Positions 14,509 to 22,878 of a stretch of DNA of 23,092 bases are shown here, piece after piece. The DNA comes from DRGT01 sp022567895 (GTDB taxonomy: Archaea > Thermoproteota > Nitrososphaeria > Nitrososphaerales > Nitrosopumilaceae): positions 1 through 23,092 of the forward strand of contig JADFGC010000013.1 in NCBI GenBank assembly GCA_022567895.1, given 5' to 3'. Made by a program: the position numbers and the translations under genes. How positions within the stretch are numbered: the stretch's first letter is position 1; every line of letters begins with the position of its first letter. The notes below the pieces were generated by a model. It did no database searches, was not told the DNA's origin, and saw nothing but the letters and a program-made list of their open reading frames with translations.

Positions 14509-15336
14509 TTGACATTACAAACATTTACAACTCAACCACATTCTTTTTCTAATTTATTTACAAAAACAATAATCCAAATGAATAATGTGTGGGCATCATA
14601 TGATTCAAAAAATTATGTTCTAAAAGAAATCACTCTATCAATTGATCGTGGAGTAAATTATGCTTTAGTTGGGCAATCTGGTTCAGGAAAATCTACTTTG
14701 TTGAAACTAATGAATGGAATTATGATGCCAAGTAAAGGAATAGTCAAAACAGATTATCAAACCCCGAATATTTCTGACAAAAAATTCAAACCAATGCTAT
14801 CAAAAATTGGTTACATACCACAAAGTTTAGGATTAATAAAAAATGTTTCAGTATTAGAAAATATTCTAGTTGGTGCTTTACCAAGAATTGGAAAAGTACA
14901 GTCTTTTTTCAAAATGTTTCCAGACGATGAAATTCGAGAAGCTGAAAAGATTTTGAAGCTTGTAGGTCTTGAGGACAAATTTGATAGAAAGGCCTACATG
15001 TTAAGTGGTGGAGAAAAAAGACGAGTTGCTATTGCCCGTGCATTAATGCAAAAACCTGAGATTTTACTAGCAGATGAAATTGTTTCAGAGTTAGATCATG
15101 TCACTGCAAGAGAGATAATGGATTTAATTGCTGATGCTCAACGGAGAATTAATCTTACTGCAGTAATGGTTCATCATGATATGCAACTTGCATTAGAATA
15201 TGCAGATAGAGTCGCAGTGATTAAAGAAGGAGAAAAAATCCTTGAAATTGGTGTTGAAGGAGATAAAATAGTTGATTTTCAAACTGGGAATCTAACACAA
15301 CAAGAAATTCTGGAGCTGTATCCTAACGAATCCTAA
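14509..15336 (+). CDS. phnC: PhnC-like ABC transporter ATPase
   Basis: This ATPase powers the importer with PhnD and PhnE. It has Walker A 'GQSGSGKST' at residues 55-63, Q-loop 'IPQSLGLI' near 103, signature 'LSGGEKRR' at 165-172, Walker B 'EILLADE' at 184-190, D-loop 'SELD' and the H-loop His223 in 'MVHHD'. The usual 'DEPVASLD' is 'DEIVSELD' here, a mild deviation. The called start is TTG at 14509, giving about 19 residues ahead of the first beta strand. The next ATG (14578) would cut into that strand, so the true start may be anywhere between. It belongs to the operon controlled by the palindrome at 13317. Confidence 0.92.
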   Translation: MTLQTFTTQPHSFSNLFTKTIIQMNNVWASYDSKNYVLKEITLSIDRGVNYALVGQSGSGKSTLLKLMNGIMMPSKGIVKTDYQTPNISDKKFKPMLSKIGYIPQSLGLIKNVSVLENILVGALPRIGKVQSFFKMFPDDEIREAEKILKLVGLEDKFDRKAYMLSGGEKRRVAIARALMQKPEILLADEIVSELDHVTAREIMDLIADAQRRINLTAVMVHHDMQLALEYADRVAVIKEGEKILEIGVEGDKIVDFQTGNLTQQEILELYPNES

Positions 15337-15373
15337 AAACAATCTCATATTTGGAATTATAATTGCAGTTGTT

Positions 15374-16108
15374 GTGGCTGCTTCATTTAACGTTGGAGCA
15401 GATCCTGTTGATTTTGTTGAAGGAATCCCAAATCTAGCAATAATTGCAGAAGAATTAACTGAAGTCGAGCCAAAATTATTTGATACTGCATTATCGTCCA
15501 TGTTTGAAACCCTACAGATGGCATTTATTGGAACAGCTGTTGGTGTTGCAATTGCACTACCATTGAGTATGTTTGCTGCAAGAAATCTAAACAGTAAATG
15601 GGTTTATGCTCCAGTTAGAGCAATACTTGCTGCAGTTCGTACATTCCCATCAATTTTGTGGGCAATTTTATTTGTGATTATGGTTGGTTTGGGTCCTTTT
15701 GCTGGAATTTTAGCAATCATAATGTATACCATTGGTTTTGTTGCAAAGCTGCAATACGAATCAATTGAAACAGTTGATGCAGAACCTATGGATGCTGTAA
15801 GCTCTATCGGTGTATCAAAATGGCAACTAATTCGTTATGTTGTTTTACCAGAATCAGCTCCTCATTTACTTAGTCAGATACTTTACATGTTTGAGTACAA
15901 TGTAAGACAATCTAGCATACTTGGTTTAGTTGGTGCAGGAGGAATTGGATTTTACATCATCAATTATATCAAATTCTTTGAATATGGAAAAGCTGCAGTT
16001 TTCATGTTAGTTGTTCTTGCTGTCGTGTTAGTCATTGATTGGGTTAGTGTAAAAATTCGTGACAAGTATATTGTAAAATCACAACGTGGAATGGAAGTTA
16101 AAATCTAA
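15374..16108 (+). CDS. phnE: PhnE-like ABC transporter permease (N-terminus probably longer)
   Basis: The permease has the 'EAA'-type loop 'MDAVSSIGVSKWQLIRYVVLPES' and 'QSSILGLVGAGGIGF' typical of PhnE, with about five hydrophobic helices after residue 45. The only canonical start is GTG at 15374, yet the frame is open back to 15296. The codons from 15320 read ILTNPKNNLIFGIIIAVVVA, which supplies the expected first transmembrane helix. GTG 15374 would start in the middle of that helix. A GGAG (15312-15315) stands 4 nt before the ATC at 15320, so a non-standard start overlapping phnC is possible. The stop codon overlaps that of the minus-strand pilus gene (CTAA, 16105-16108). Confidence 0.88.
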   Translation: MAASFNVGADPVDFVEGIPNLAIIAEELTEVEPKLFDTALSSMFETLQMAFIGTAVGVAIALPLSMFAARNLNSKWVYAPVRAILAAVRTFPSILWAILFVIMVGLGPFAGILAIIMYTIGFVAKLQYESIETVDAEPMDAVSSIGVSKWQLIRYVVLPESAPHLLSQILYMFEYNVRQSSILGLVGAGGIGFYIINYIKFFEYGKAAVFMLVVLAVVLVIDWVSVKIRDKYIVKSQRGMEVKI

Positions 16109-17034
16109 AACAAATTAAATGCAACAACTGCCATTATAACCATTATTACAATGTGTTTGATTCCGGAAACATAGGTGCCAGAACCAATTTTTCCTGCCGC
16201 CAAGCCCCCAAATACTGCTTGAATAATAGACATATTAAATAAAATTTTGTCTAATCCACCAATATCAAGATCTGCTAATGAGCTAAACATTCCAGATTGT
16301 CCCTGGACTACGCTTTCTTTAAGTAAAACTTGAACATTTGCAATTTCTGAAAAGAACTGTGTGGATAAAATTACACTGATTCCGATGAATACTGCAAATG
16401 CAATGTAAATTGTATATGTATATGGAGCAAGACTGGATTTTCTTTCTTTTTCTATGTTTTGCAACTCAGTAACATGTTTTTGAATCATCTCTAAGTTGTT
16501 TGCAATATCACCTCCAACATTAATTGCCATTTCTAGGAGGATTACAATACGTCTTGACATTCGAGTGCCGGTTTTATTTGCAAAATTTTCTAGTGCCTCA
16601 TCCATTGGCATTCCCCAACTAATATTTGCACGTAGATTTTTTAGTTCAGGAGTTAATGCTCCCATGTTTCTATCTGCTGTATGTTCAATTGCTTTGATTA
16701 GATTTGCACCACTCTGAACTGCACTAGTTAATGCTAAAAGAAATAGTGGAAGGTTTCTATCAATACTATCTTTTCTGTGAACATCTCTTAACTGTAAAAG
16801 AGTTAATGGAACAACTCCAGCTAAAATTGCAAATACAGTTCCAACGTCTCTAATGTTGTTACTTTCTGAATACATATCAGAAATAGTGCTACTTACAAAA
16901 AATATGAAAATAGCCGCAATCAGAGATGCAATTCCAATTTTGAATTTATCAGAATAGTATATGGATGGTTTTGGCAGTTCTCCATCCTTCAATGAATATT
17001 TTTTGTTTGATTTTGTTGCTTCCGATTTTTGCAT
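16105..17034 (-). CDS. Type II/IV secretion F-domain platform protein (TadC/FlaJ-like) 2
   Basis: The 309-residue membrane protein is the inner-membrane platform type that works with a secretion ATPase to assemble pili. It has two helices at about 32-51 and 63-82, a cytoplasmic helical F-domain ('LPLFLLALTSAVQSGANLIKAIE', 'FANKTGTRMSRRIVILLEMAINVGGDI'), and three more hydrophobic segments near 206-226, 263-285 and 290-308. It is the last gene of the minus-strand pilus operon, 5 bp after the other F-domain gene. Both proteins are about half the length of archaeal FlaJ/ArlJ, which carries two F domains in one chain, so the pair resembles the TadB-TadC arrangement. Confidence 0.88.
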   Translation of the reverse strand: MQKSEATKSNKKYSLKDGELPKPSIYYSDKFKIGIASLIAAIFIFFVSSTISDMYSESNNIRDVGTVFAILAGVVPLTLLQLRDVHRKDSIDRNLPLFLLALTSAVQSGANLIKAIEHTADRNMGALTPELKNLRANISWGMPMDEALENFANKTGTRMSRRIVILLEMAINVGGDIANNLEMIQKHVTELQNIEKERKSSLAPYTYTIYIAFAVFIGISVILSTQFFSEIANVQVLLKESVVQGQSGMFSSLADLDIGGLDKILFNMSIIQAVFGGLAAGKIGSGTYVSGIKHIVIMVIMAVVAFNLF

Positions 17035-17039
17035 TTTTC

Positions 17040-17966
17040 TTACCTCTTTGGCACCATTGTATCCATCATGAAAAGAATTAACACTCCAAAGAATGGGACT
17101 AGTACATAGGTAAGTAAATTCATTAATGTGATTAGATCAAAACCTGCCAAGTCTGGACTCATAATTGCCATGATAGACAACATTATGACGGCCATAAGTG
17201 GAAACACAATCAATAAAATTGTGTACATCTCAGCAATTATTCCCAGTGATTCAGTTGTTTTTCTCAAACTCATTTTCTTTTCTGCAAGCTGAACTTTCGC
17301 AGTTGCAAGAAAATATTCTTTCAAATCCCCACCAGTTTGAGTTGTAATTATTGCACCTTCAAGTAACTCTGCATATGTGCCTTTAGGAGTACGTTTAATG
17401 AGATCAGAAATAGCTGTGAGTAAGTCCATTCCCAAAATGTGAATATTTCTTGTAATGAATTTAGAATCCTTCACAATCTCTTCATTAGTTTCTTCTTTTG
17501 CTATTGCTTTGAAAATTCCTTCTAATGAAAGACCATTTGTGGCAAGAGTAGCCATGTAGCCAATAAAATGAGGAAGCTCTTCAGTTAATTTTGATGATCT
17601 AGTTTTTACATTAATTGCGGGTAATATTTGTAAAATAAAAAATGTCATTTGTCCAAGTCCGGCACCAACAATTATTGGAAGTAATACTGCAAAAGCAACT
17701 GGTTGCACATTCATAAATATTGAAATTCCTAAGCCTATAGCTACACCAAAAATTGCAGCTAGCAAACTGAAAAATACTATACTGCATACATAAACATCAA
17801 ATGGCATTGGCATCATTGCCTGTTTGAGTGTCTTTTCTAATCCTGTTAATCTAGGATACAAAAATTGAACACGATCATTTAACAGTTTATAGCTAAATAC
17901 CTGAAGAGAAGACACAGAGTCAGCTTTTTGAGCTCGATTCCTATTTTTTTTTGTCACAGTGGCCAT
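17040..17966 (-). CDS. Type II/IV secretion F-domain platform protein (TadB/FlaJ-like) 1
   Basis: The 308-residue protein has the same architecture as its neighbour: helices at about 57-85 and 89-117, a cytoplasmic F-domain 'ELPHFIGYMATLATNGLSLEGIF' through 'AIITTQTGGDLKEYFLATAKVQ', and helices at about 247-270 and 283-302. It likely forms a heteromeric platform with the other F-domain protein above the ATPase ring. It starts 1 bp after the ATPase stop codon and ends 5 bp before the next gene, so the three are one transcript. The N-terminal 50 residues are basic and cytoplasmic. Confidence 0.88.
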   Translation of the reverse strand: MATVTKKNRNRAQKADSVSSLQVFSYKLLNDRVQFLYPRLTGLEKTLKQAMMPMPFDVYVCSIVFFSLLAAIFGVAIGLGISIFMNVQPVAFAVLLPIIVGAGLGQMTFFILQILPAINVKTRSSKLTEELPHFIGYMATLATNGLSLEGIFKAIAKEETNEEIVKDSKFITRNIHILGMDLLTAISDLIKRTPKGTYAELLEGAIITTQTGGDLKEYFLATAKVQLAEKKMSLRKTTESLGIIAEMYTILLIVFPLMAVIMLSIMAIMSPDLAGFDLITLMNLLTYVLVPFFGVLILFMMDTMVPKR

Positions 17967-17967
17967 T

Positions 17968-19608
17968 TTAAACTCCTAATCGTTTTCTTTCAGAGAATCT
18001 ATCAGAATCAGCATAGAACTCTTGAACCTCTCTTGCGACATCCTTTTGTTGTCGTATATCGTTTTTCACCATCCATTCTATTGCTAACTTTCGCTTTCTT
18101 AGCTCTTCATTGATTTGTTCTGTACTTTCTCCTATTCTTTCTTTAATTTTATTTAATACTATGCTGTTTCCTGTACATTTATGAACATCAGTAATTGGAT
18201 CCCATTTAAAAAAATCATGAGTTTTTACCGTGTCTGTTACTTCATCTAATCCTGCTATTTCAGAAATTTGAATAATTCTTCTAACTGTACGATCCTTGAC
18301 TCTGATTTTTAATTGTAAAGTAATTATATCTAGAGTGTTGGCAATCAACTGTTTTGGAATATCCATCGGTGATGATGCAAGTCTAGTGAGTGTAGCTTTA
18401 ACAGTGTCTGCGTGAATGGAAGAAAATCCTCCATGGCCTGTTGCCATTGCCTGAAATAGAGTATATGCCTCTCTGCCTCTTGTCTCTCCTACAATAATGA
18501 TATCTGGTCTCTGACGTAATGCTGCTCGAAGTAAGTCATATTGGTTAATTTCTCCAATTTTTCCATCAGTAAAGTTTTGTCGAGAAACAGCTGGAATCCA
18601 ATTCTCAATTGGTAAGTTGAGTTCTTGAGTGTCTTCTATGCTGACGACTTTTTGCCCTGGTCGGATAAATGATGTAAGTGCATTTAGGGCAGTTGTCTTT
18701 CCACTTGCAGTTCCACCTGCAACAAGCATTGTCGCATTTTTTTCTGTAGCGTACCAAAGATATGCAGCAATTTCTGAAGACATTGTACCAAACTTAACAA
18801 GATCAATTGTTGTGATAGGGTCTGCTCTAAATCTTCTAATTGTAAAAGTACTTCCACGTTTTGTAATTTCATGGCCTAAAGTTAAGTTAATCCTGCTTCC
18901 ATCTGGCAATGTGGCATCTATAATTGGGTTTGCAGTAGAAACATGCTTTCCACTCATGTAAGAAATTTTTCTTGAAAAATTATTGAGTTCTTTATCTGTT
19001 GTAAATACTACATTAGTTGGAATTGATTCAAATTCTCTGTGCCAAACGTATAGTGGAATTCCCGTTCCATCACAACTAATTTCTTCAATCATGTGATCGC
19101 GCATCAATGGTTCAATTTTTCCAAGATAGATAAAATCACGAATTGCATAATATGCAATTTTTGATAGATTTTTTGTAGGAATTTCTAACCTGTATTTTTT
19201 TATTAATTGAATGATTTTTTTCCTTAATCGTTTTTCTGCATCCTCTTTTGATTTTATATCTGTTAGAGAAATACTTAGTTCAGTTATCAATAATTTCTTG
19301 ATTAAATCAAAATTCTTTTTGTCATTGATACTGAGTCTTGGCTGAATTACTAAATAACGTAAACCTCCAATTGATGTTGGATCCCTAATTACTCCACCAT
19401 GAATTTCGTTCCCAACAAAATCTAGTTTATTAACAGAAATGAATTTTGGGACTGGCTCATTAAATTCTACTGGAATAGTATCACTGGTAGTTTTGTTAGC
19501 TGGTTGTTCGAGTTCCTGGCTTGTTGGCATTTTTTTTTGAAGAAATGAAGGCATACCAAACCCAGTAAATTTTGCGGCCGATCCTTCTTTAAATAACTTA
19601 AATTTCAA
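17968..19608 (-). CDS. FlaI/TadA-like type IV pilus assembly ATPase
   Basis: This hexameric ATPase drives pilus assembly or retraction. Motifs are in order: Walker A 'GGTASGKTT' at residues 298-306, Asp box 'VSIEDTQEL' at 322-330, Walker B 'DIIIVGETRGRE' at 369-380, and His box 'GHGGFSSIHAD' at 391-401. The preceding 'PLMRDHMIEEISCDG' and 'RINLTLGHEITKRGSTFTIRRF' form the N-terminal domain common to FlaI, TadA and VirB11. The start is TTG at 19606-19608; the first in-frame ATG would remove 18 residues. A TATA-like stretch is near 19634-19641. Because no ArlH/KaiC-like or FlaG/F genes are nearby, a pilus or secretion role is more likely than an archaellum. Confidence 0.93.
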   Translation of the reverse strand: MKFKLFKEGSAAKFTGFGMPSFLQKKMPTSQELEQPANKTTSDTIPVEFNEPVPKFISVNKLDFVGNEIHGGVIRDPTSIGGLRYLVIQPRLSINDKKNFDLIKKLLITELSISLTDIKSKEDAEKRLRKKIIQLIKKYRLEIPTKNLSKIAYYAIRDFIYLGKIEPLMRDHMIEEISCDGTGIPLYVWHREFESIPTNVVFTTDKELNNFSRKISYMSGKHVSTANPIIDATLPDGSRINLTLGHEITKRGSTFTIRRFRADPITTIDLVKFGTMSSEIAAYLWYATEKNATMLVAGGTASGKTTALNALTSFIRPGQKVVSIEDTQELNLPIENWIPAVSRQNFTDGKIGEINQYDLLRAALRQRPDIIIVGETRGREAYTLFQAMATGHGGFSSIHADTVKATLTRLASSPMDIPKQLIANTLDIITLQLKIRVKDRTVRRIIQISEIAGLDEVTDTVKTHDFFKWDPITDVHKCTGNSIVLNKIKERIGESTEQINEELRKRKLAIEWMVKNDIRQQKDVAREVQEFYADSDRFSERKRLGV

Positions 19609-19706
19609 TCAACAATCGATACGGAAAATCAGTCTTAAGATATTGTTTGCTCAAATGAACAACCTTTCTCTTACATTTGATAGTACGTGAACATACCAGA
19701 TGAGGA

Positions 19707-19723
19707 ATCAACTTTGAGTTGAT
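19707..19723. promoter_or_regulatory. 7-3-7 palindrome in the divergent pilus promoter region
   Basis: ATCAACT (19707-19713), spacer TTG, AGTTGAT (19717-19723) is a perfect inverted repeat 26 bp before the ATG at 19750, at the usual TATA position of that gene. No other clear TATA box is seen there. It may be an operator or a hairpin in the 5' leader. The remaining divergent gap (19609-19749) shows nothing else certain. Confidence 0.4.
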
Positions 19724-19749
19724 ACATTCGGGAGTTGAATTAGGCACGG

Positions 19750-21684
19750 ATGTTTCGTAGAACAAAGACAAAATTAGAGAAAAAGGATAAAGGCCTCACT
19801 GATAATGATGATCAAAAATCTGTAAAAAATGAACTAACTGCTGGATTTGGAAAATTCCTAGGCAAGAAAAAAAATCAAGAATCTGATGCTAGTTCTTTAC
19901 AATCTGATCAAAATGACTCTGTTACAGCAACTGAGAAAAAAAATGAAACTATTCAAAATAGTCTAAGTGACAATGACAAGATTTCTTCACTGATACAATT
20001 AATAAAATCTGCAGATAAAAAAATTCTAGTCCCTCAACTGAATATTTCTACAGGAATTTTTACTTTTCCGCAACTTTCTGAAATAGGAGAGAATCCTAAC
20101 AACATTCAATTTTTAGAAAATCTAACTTCTGACTCTATTGATATTCTTGAAAAAACAGTTTATGAAAGAATTACGGTGTGTCCTCAACATCCTGATTCTT
20201 TAGAAGTGAATGTACGGTTATACTGTCCAAAATGTAATTCAATTGATATAGAAAAACTTCATCTGCTTGAACACAAAATATGTGGATTTATTTCTGAAAC
20301 AAAGAGTTTTGAAATTATTAATTCAGTGTTGGAATGCCCATCATGTAAGAAAACAATCAAAGATAAAAAAAAGGAATTAAGAATCCCAGCAATGTGGTAT
20401 AACTGTCTCTCATGTATGGAAAAATTTGATGATGTTATAATGAAGATGTATTGTAGAAAATTTGATCATAGTTTTGACACAAATATGGCAGGAACTGTTT
20501 CAATTCCTGGGTATATTTTAAAAGATTCTCAATCAACTTCTAGTTATGATCCATCATTAATTTCTCACATTAAAAATTTGTTAGAGGAACACAAATTTAT
20601 TTCTGAAGAAAATCATTCATTAAAAGGCAAAAGCGGCCACTTTCATAACATTGATCTGATTGCAACCAATCCTAATACAGATACTCTTTTTCTTTTTATT
20701 TTACAATCAGACAACACACTTGATGAATCTAGAATTAATTCAAAAATTATTCAAGTACTTGATTGTAATCCAACTAAAACAATAATTGTTGGTAATTTAT
20801 CTGAAAAGGCAAAATCCTTAGCATCTAGATATGATATTTCGGTTATTGGTTCATTTGAAAAGAATGAAGTTTTATCTAGATTAGAAATTATTCTTACTGA
20901 AACTTTTACAACAGAAAAACTAGAAAGCAATAATCATCAACTCGGTATAAACGAATTAATTGAAAATGAAATAATTGAAGAAGAAAAGCTAACAACAACA
21001 TTTGATGAAGAAAGATTAGCTGAAATAAAGATACTAGAAGAAGAAAGATTGGGGACTGAAAAAATTGAAGCTGAGAGGCTAGAAGCAGAACTACAAGCTG
21101 AAAAACAAAGCTTAGAACAAGAAATGGAATCTAGTAAACTAAAATTTGAAGTAGAGATGCTAGCTAACAAACAAAAACTAGAAGAAGAAAGACAAGAACT
21201 AGAAGAACAAAGAAGAGACTCTGAAAGAATAAAAGCTGAAAGACTAGCTGAAAGAAAAAGTTTAGAAGAAGAAAAGAAAAAAGTTGAAAGAATAGAGGCT
21301 GAAAGATTAGCTGAAAGGAAGCAACTAGAATCTGAAATATTATCTGAAAGAAAACGATCAGAATCTGAACGACAATCTGATAGAAAGAAACTAGAAGAAG
21401 AAAGATTTGCTGATCAACTGAAACTAAAAGCTGAAAAACAAAGATTAGAAAATGAGAGAAAGAAAGTAGAAAAACTAGAAGCTGAAAGACAAAGACTAGA
21501 AGAAGAAAGAAAGAAAGCTGAATTGTTAGCTGCTGAAAAACTTGAAGTGGAGGAAAAAAGAAAAGAAGAGGATAAAAAACAAGCAGCAAAAAAAGAAAAA
21601 ATTCTAAAGAAACTTGAAGAAACTGAAAATCAACTTAGAGCTTTGAAATCTTCATTTGATTCTGATGATGAAGAGGAGGAATAA
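19750..21684 (+). CDS. Cysteine-rich (TackOD1-like) / nuclease-fold-like / coiled-coil protein of the pilus locus
   Basis: This 644-residue soluble protein has four parts. Residues 1-75 are charged and low-complexity. Residues ~80-245 hold nine cysteines (144, 159, 162, 178, 196, 199, 219, 222, 235) in CxxC pairs with 'LEHKICGF' and 'WYNCLSC', resembling the thaumarchaeal output domain TackOD1, a presumed zinc domain. Residues ~268-385 look like a restriction-endonuclease-type fold ('GHFHNIDLIA...LFLFILQSD', then 'KTIIVGNLSEKAKSLASRYDISVIG'), but the usual E/Q-x-K lysine is not in place, so it is probably inactive. Residues ~405-635 are a nearly unbroken Glu/Lys/Arg-rich coiled coil ending in an acidic tail. 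It has no signal peptide and heads the pilin operon, so a cytoplasmic scaffold or regulator of the pilus machine is a guess. Confidence 0.8.
   Translation: MFRRTKTKLEKKDKGLTDNDDQKSVKNELTAGFGKFLGKKKNQESDASSLQSDQNDSVTATEKKNETIQNSLSDNDKISSLIQLIKSADKKILVPQLNISTGIFTFPQLSEIGENPNNIQFLENLTSDSIDILEKTVYERITVCPQHPDSLEVNVRLYCPKCNSIDIEKLHLLEHKICGFISETKSFEIINSVLECPSCKKTIKDKKKELRIPAMWYNCLSCMEKFDDVIMKMYCRKFDHSFDTNMAGTVSIPGYILKDSQSTSSYDPSLISHIKNLLEEHKFISEENHSLKGKSGHFHNIDLIATNPNTDTLFLFILQSDNTLDESRINSKIIQVLDCNPTKTIIVGNLSEKAKSLASRYDISVIGSFEKNEVLSRLEIILTETFTTEKLESNNHQLGINELIENEIIEEEKLTTTFDEERLAEIKILEEERLGTEKIEAERLEAELQAEKQSLEQEMESSKLKFEVEMLANKQKLEEERQELEEQRRDSERIKAERLAERKSLEEEKKKVERIEAERLAERKQLESEILSERKRSESERQSDRKKLEEERFADQLKLKAEKQRLENERKKVEKLEAERQRLEEERKKAELLAAEKLEVEEKRKEEDKKQAAKKEKILKKLEETENQLRALKSSFDSDDEEEE
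21675..21679 (+). promoter_or_regulatory. Shine-Dalgarno site inside the acidic tail codons, sets the TTG start of pilin 1
   Basis: GAGGAGG at 21673-21679 lies within the Glu codons that end the coiled-coil gene. The GGAGG is 9 nt before TTG 21689. This favours TTG 21689, over the earlier TTG/ATG codons at 21656, 21665 and 21668, as the start of the first pilin. Confidence 0.5.
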
Positions 21685-21688
21685 AATT

Positions 21689-22192
21689 TTGAATTCATCA
21701 ATTAATTCTAAAAAAGTCTCACGAAAAAGGGGAATAAGTCAAATTATTGGTAGCCTTTTCATGTTAGCCATAGTAGTTCCGATTGGAGTTGTAATTCTAA
21801 GTACTGGACTTTACGAAGTAGCAGATTTTAACAGATTCCTGACTGTTACACGAGATCAAGGAATCGATGCGGTTCGAGAAGATATTATTTTTGAGCATGT
21901 AAGATTTGAACCATCAACAAATCAAATCACTGTTTCTTTACGAAACATCAGTACTGTTGAGTTAATTGTAGATAGAATCACTATTGTAAATATGACGAAT
22001 CAAGATCTTTTAATCTATAATGATACTCTACCTTTATCACAATCTATTATACATTTGAAAGATGACACTGACATTATAGTTTATGCAGATCCTTCTATAA
22101 GCTGGACTCAAGACGGTCTTGACTATAAAATTTCAATTACCACTATGAGAGGAAACTTCTTTGAAACAATTGCGAGGCCATATAACACATGA
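21689..22192 (+). CDS. Class III prepilin-like protein 1
   Basis: The protein (167 residues from TTG 21689) has an archaeal prepilin signal: a basic stretch 'KKVSRKRG' followed by the hydrophobic 'ISQIIGSLFMLAIVVPIGVVIL'. The preflagellin/prepilin peptidase (PibD/FlaK type) should cut after Gly15. The hydrophobic N-terminus then packs in the filament core. The rest is beta-rich and polar ('ITVSLRNISTVELIVDRITIVN'). The frame is open back to 21656, overlapping the previous gene, but the ribosome binding site supports the later start. Its TGA overlaps the next ATG by 4 bp. It may be a major or minor pilin. Confidence 0.82.
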   Translation: MNSSINSKKVSRKRGISQIIGSLFMLAIVVPIGVVILSTGLYEVADFNRFLTVTRDQGIDAVREDIIFEHVRFEPSTNQITVSLRNISTVELIVDRITIVNMTNQDLLIYNDTLPLSQSIIHLKDDTDIIVYADPSISWTQDGLDYKISITTMRGNFFETIARPYNT

Positions 22193-22878
22193 CACGTTTA
22201 ATTCGTAAAAAAAGAGGAGTTTCAGTTGTAATTTCTACATTATTGGTTTTAGCAATTACAATTGTTGGGGCAATGTCCATATCAAATCTTATGAGTACTT
22301 CTCTCCTTACCACTGTCAACCAGACTCCAAAAGACATCATCATGGCAAACTCAATGCTGTTGGTAGGATATGATACTCGTGATGGTCAAACTCTATCAGA
22401 TATAACCACTCTAAACAACGCTTCACCTTCTGATGGTATGTTGTGTACAGCAAGTTGCGCAGGACCACCTACTACCCTACCTAGTGCTGGCGGTACAGAA
22501 TTTATTGTATTGCAACTTTGGAATAAAAACGCTGTAGAAGTCCCAATTCGTAATATTCAGGTAAATGGTGTTATACACACTTGGGATCTACAAACACGTA
22601 ACCAACCTTTTGATGGTGAGGGCATCTATCCAAAATATCCCGCAGCAGGAAAGTTCAGCATCATACCTCACTCTAACGTTGGTACACTAATTCAGGATGG
22701 AACAGAAACTATGGCAGGAGACATGGAAAAAAGAATAGTAATTAAACTTAGTCCACTTGTTGAAGGAGATTTAATTTCTCAAGATATAGGTCTTGGAGAA
22801 CCCCTTCAGATTCTTGTTAAGATAGGCGATGCAATGAATCCTGCAGAATTTGTGATTTTATCAGGTGATACAAAGTGA
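22189..22878 (+). CDS. Class III prepilin-like protein 2
   Basis: The 229-residue protein starts with 'MTRLIRKKRG' and the hydrophobic 'VSVVISTLLVLAITIVGAMSI', so processing after Gly10 is expected. The extracellular part is larger than in pilin 1 and contains Cys86 and Cys90 (C-T-A-S-C), which may form a small disulfide loop, and a beta-sandwich-like stretch 'TEFIVLQLWNKNAVEVPIRNIQVNGV'. It overlaps pilin 1 by 4 bp (ATGA) and the next gene by 4 bp (GTGA), indicating translational coupling. Exact role in the filament is unknown. Confidence 0.82.
   Translation: MTRLIRKKRGVSVVISTLLVLAITIVGAMSISNLMSTSLLTTVNQTPKDIIMANSMLLVGYDTRDGQTLSDITTLNNASPSDGMLCTASCAGPPTTLPSAGGTEFIVLQLWNKNAVEVPIRNIQVNGVIHTWDLQTRNQPFDGEGIYPKYPAAGKFSIIPHSNVGTLIQDGTETMAGDMEKRIVIKLSPLVEGDLISQDIGLGEPLQILVKIGDAMNPAEFVILSGDTK

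Noticed and set aside
21164..21589. Minus-strand 141-codon frame, Leu/Phe/Val-rich, looking like a membrane protein
   Set aside because: It is the antisense of Glu/Lys-rich coiled-coil codons (GAA, AAA read as TTC, TTT). The hydrophobic look is an artefact.
20980..21640. Repetitive GAAGAAGAAAGA-like DNA as a possible tandem repeat or CRISPR-like array
   Set aside because: There are no fixed repeat and spacer units; the pattern follows degenerate heptads of the encoded coiled coil.
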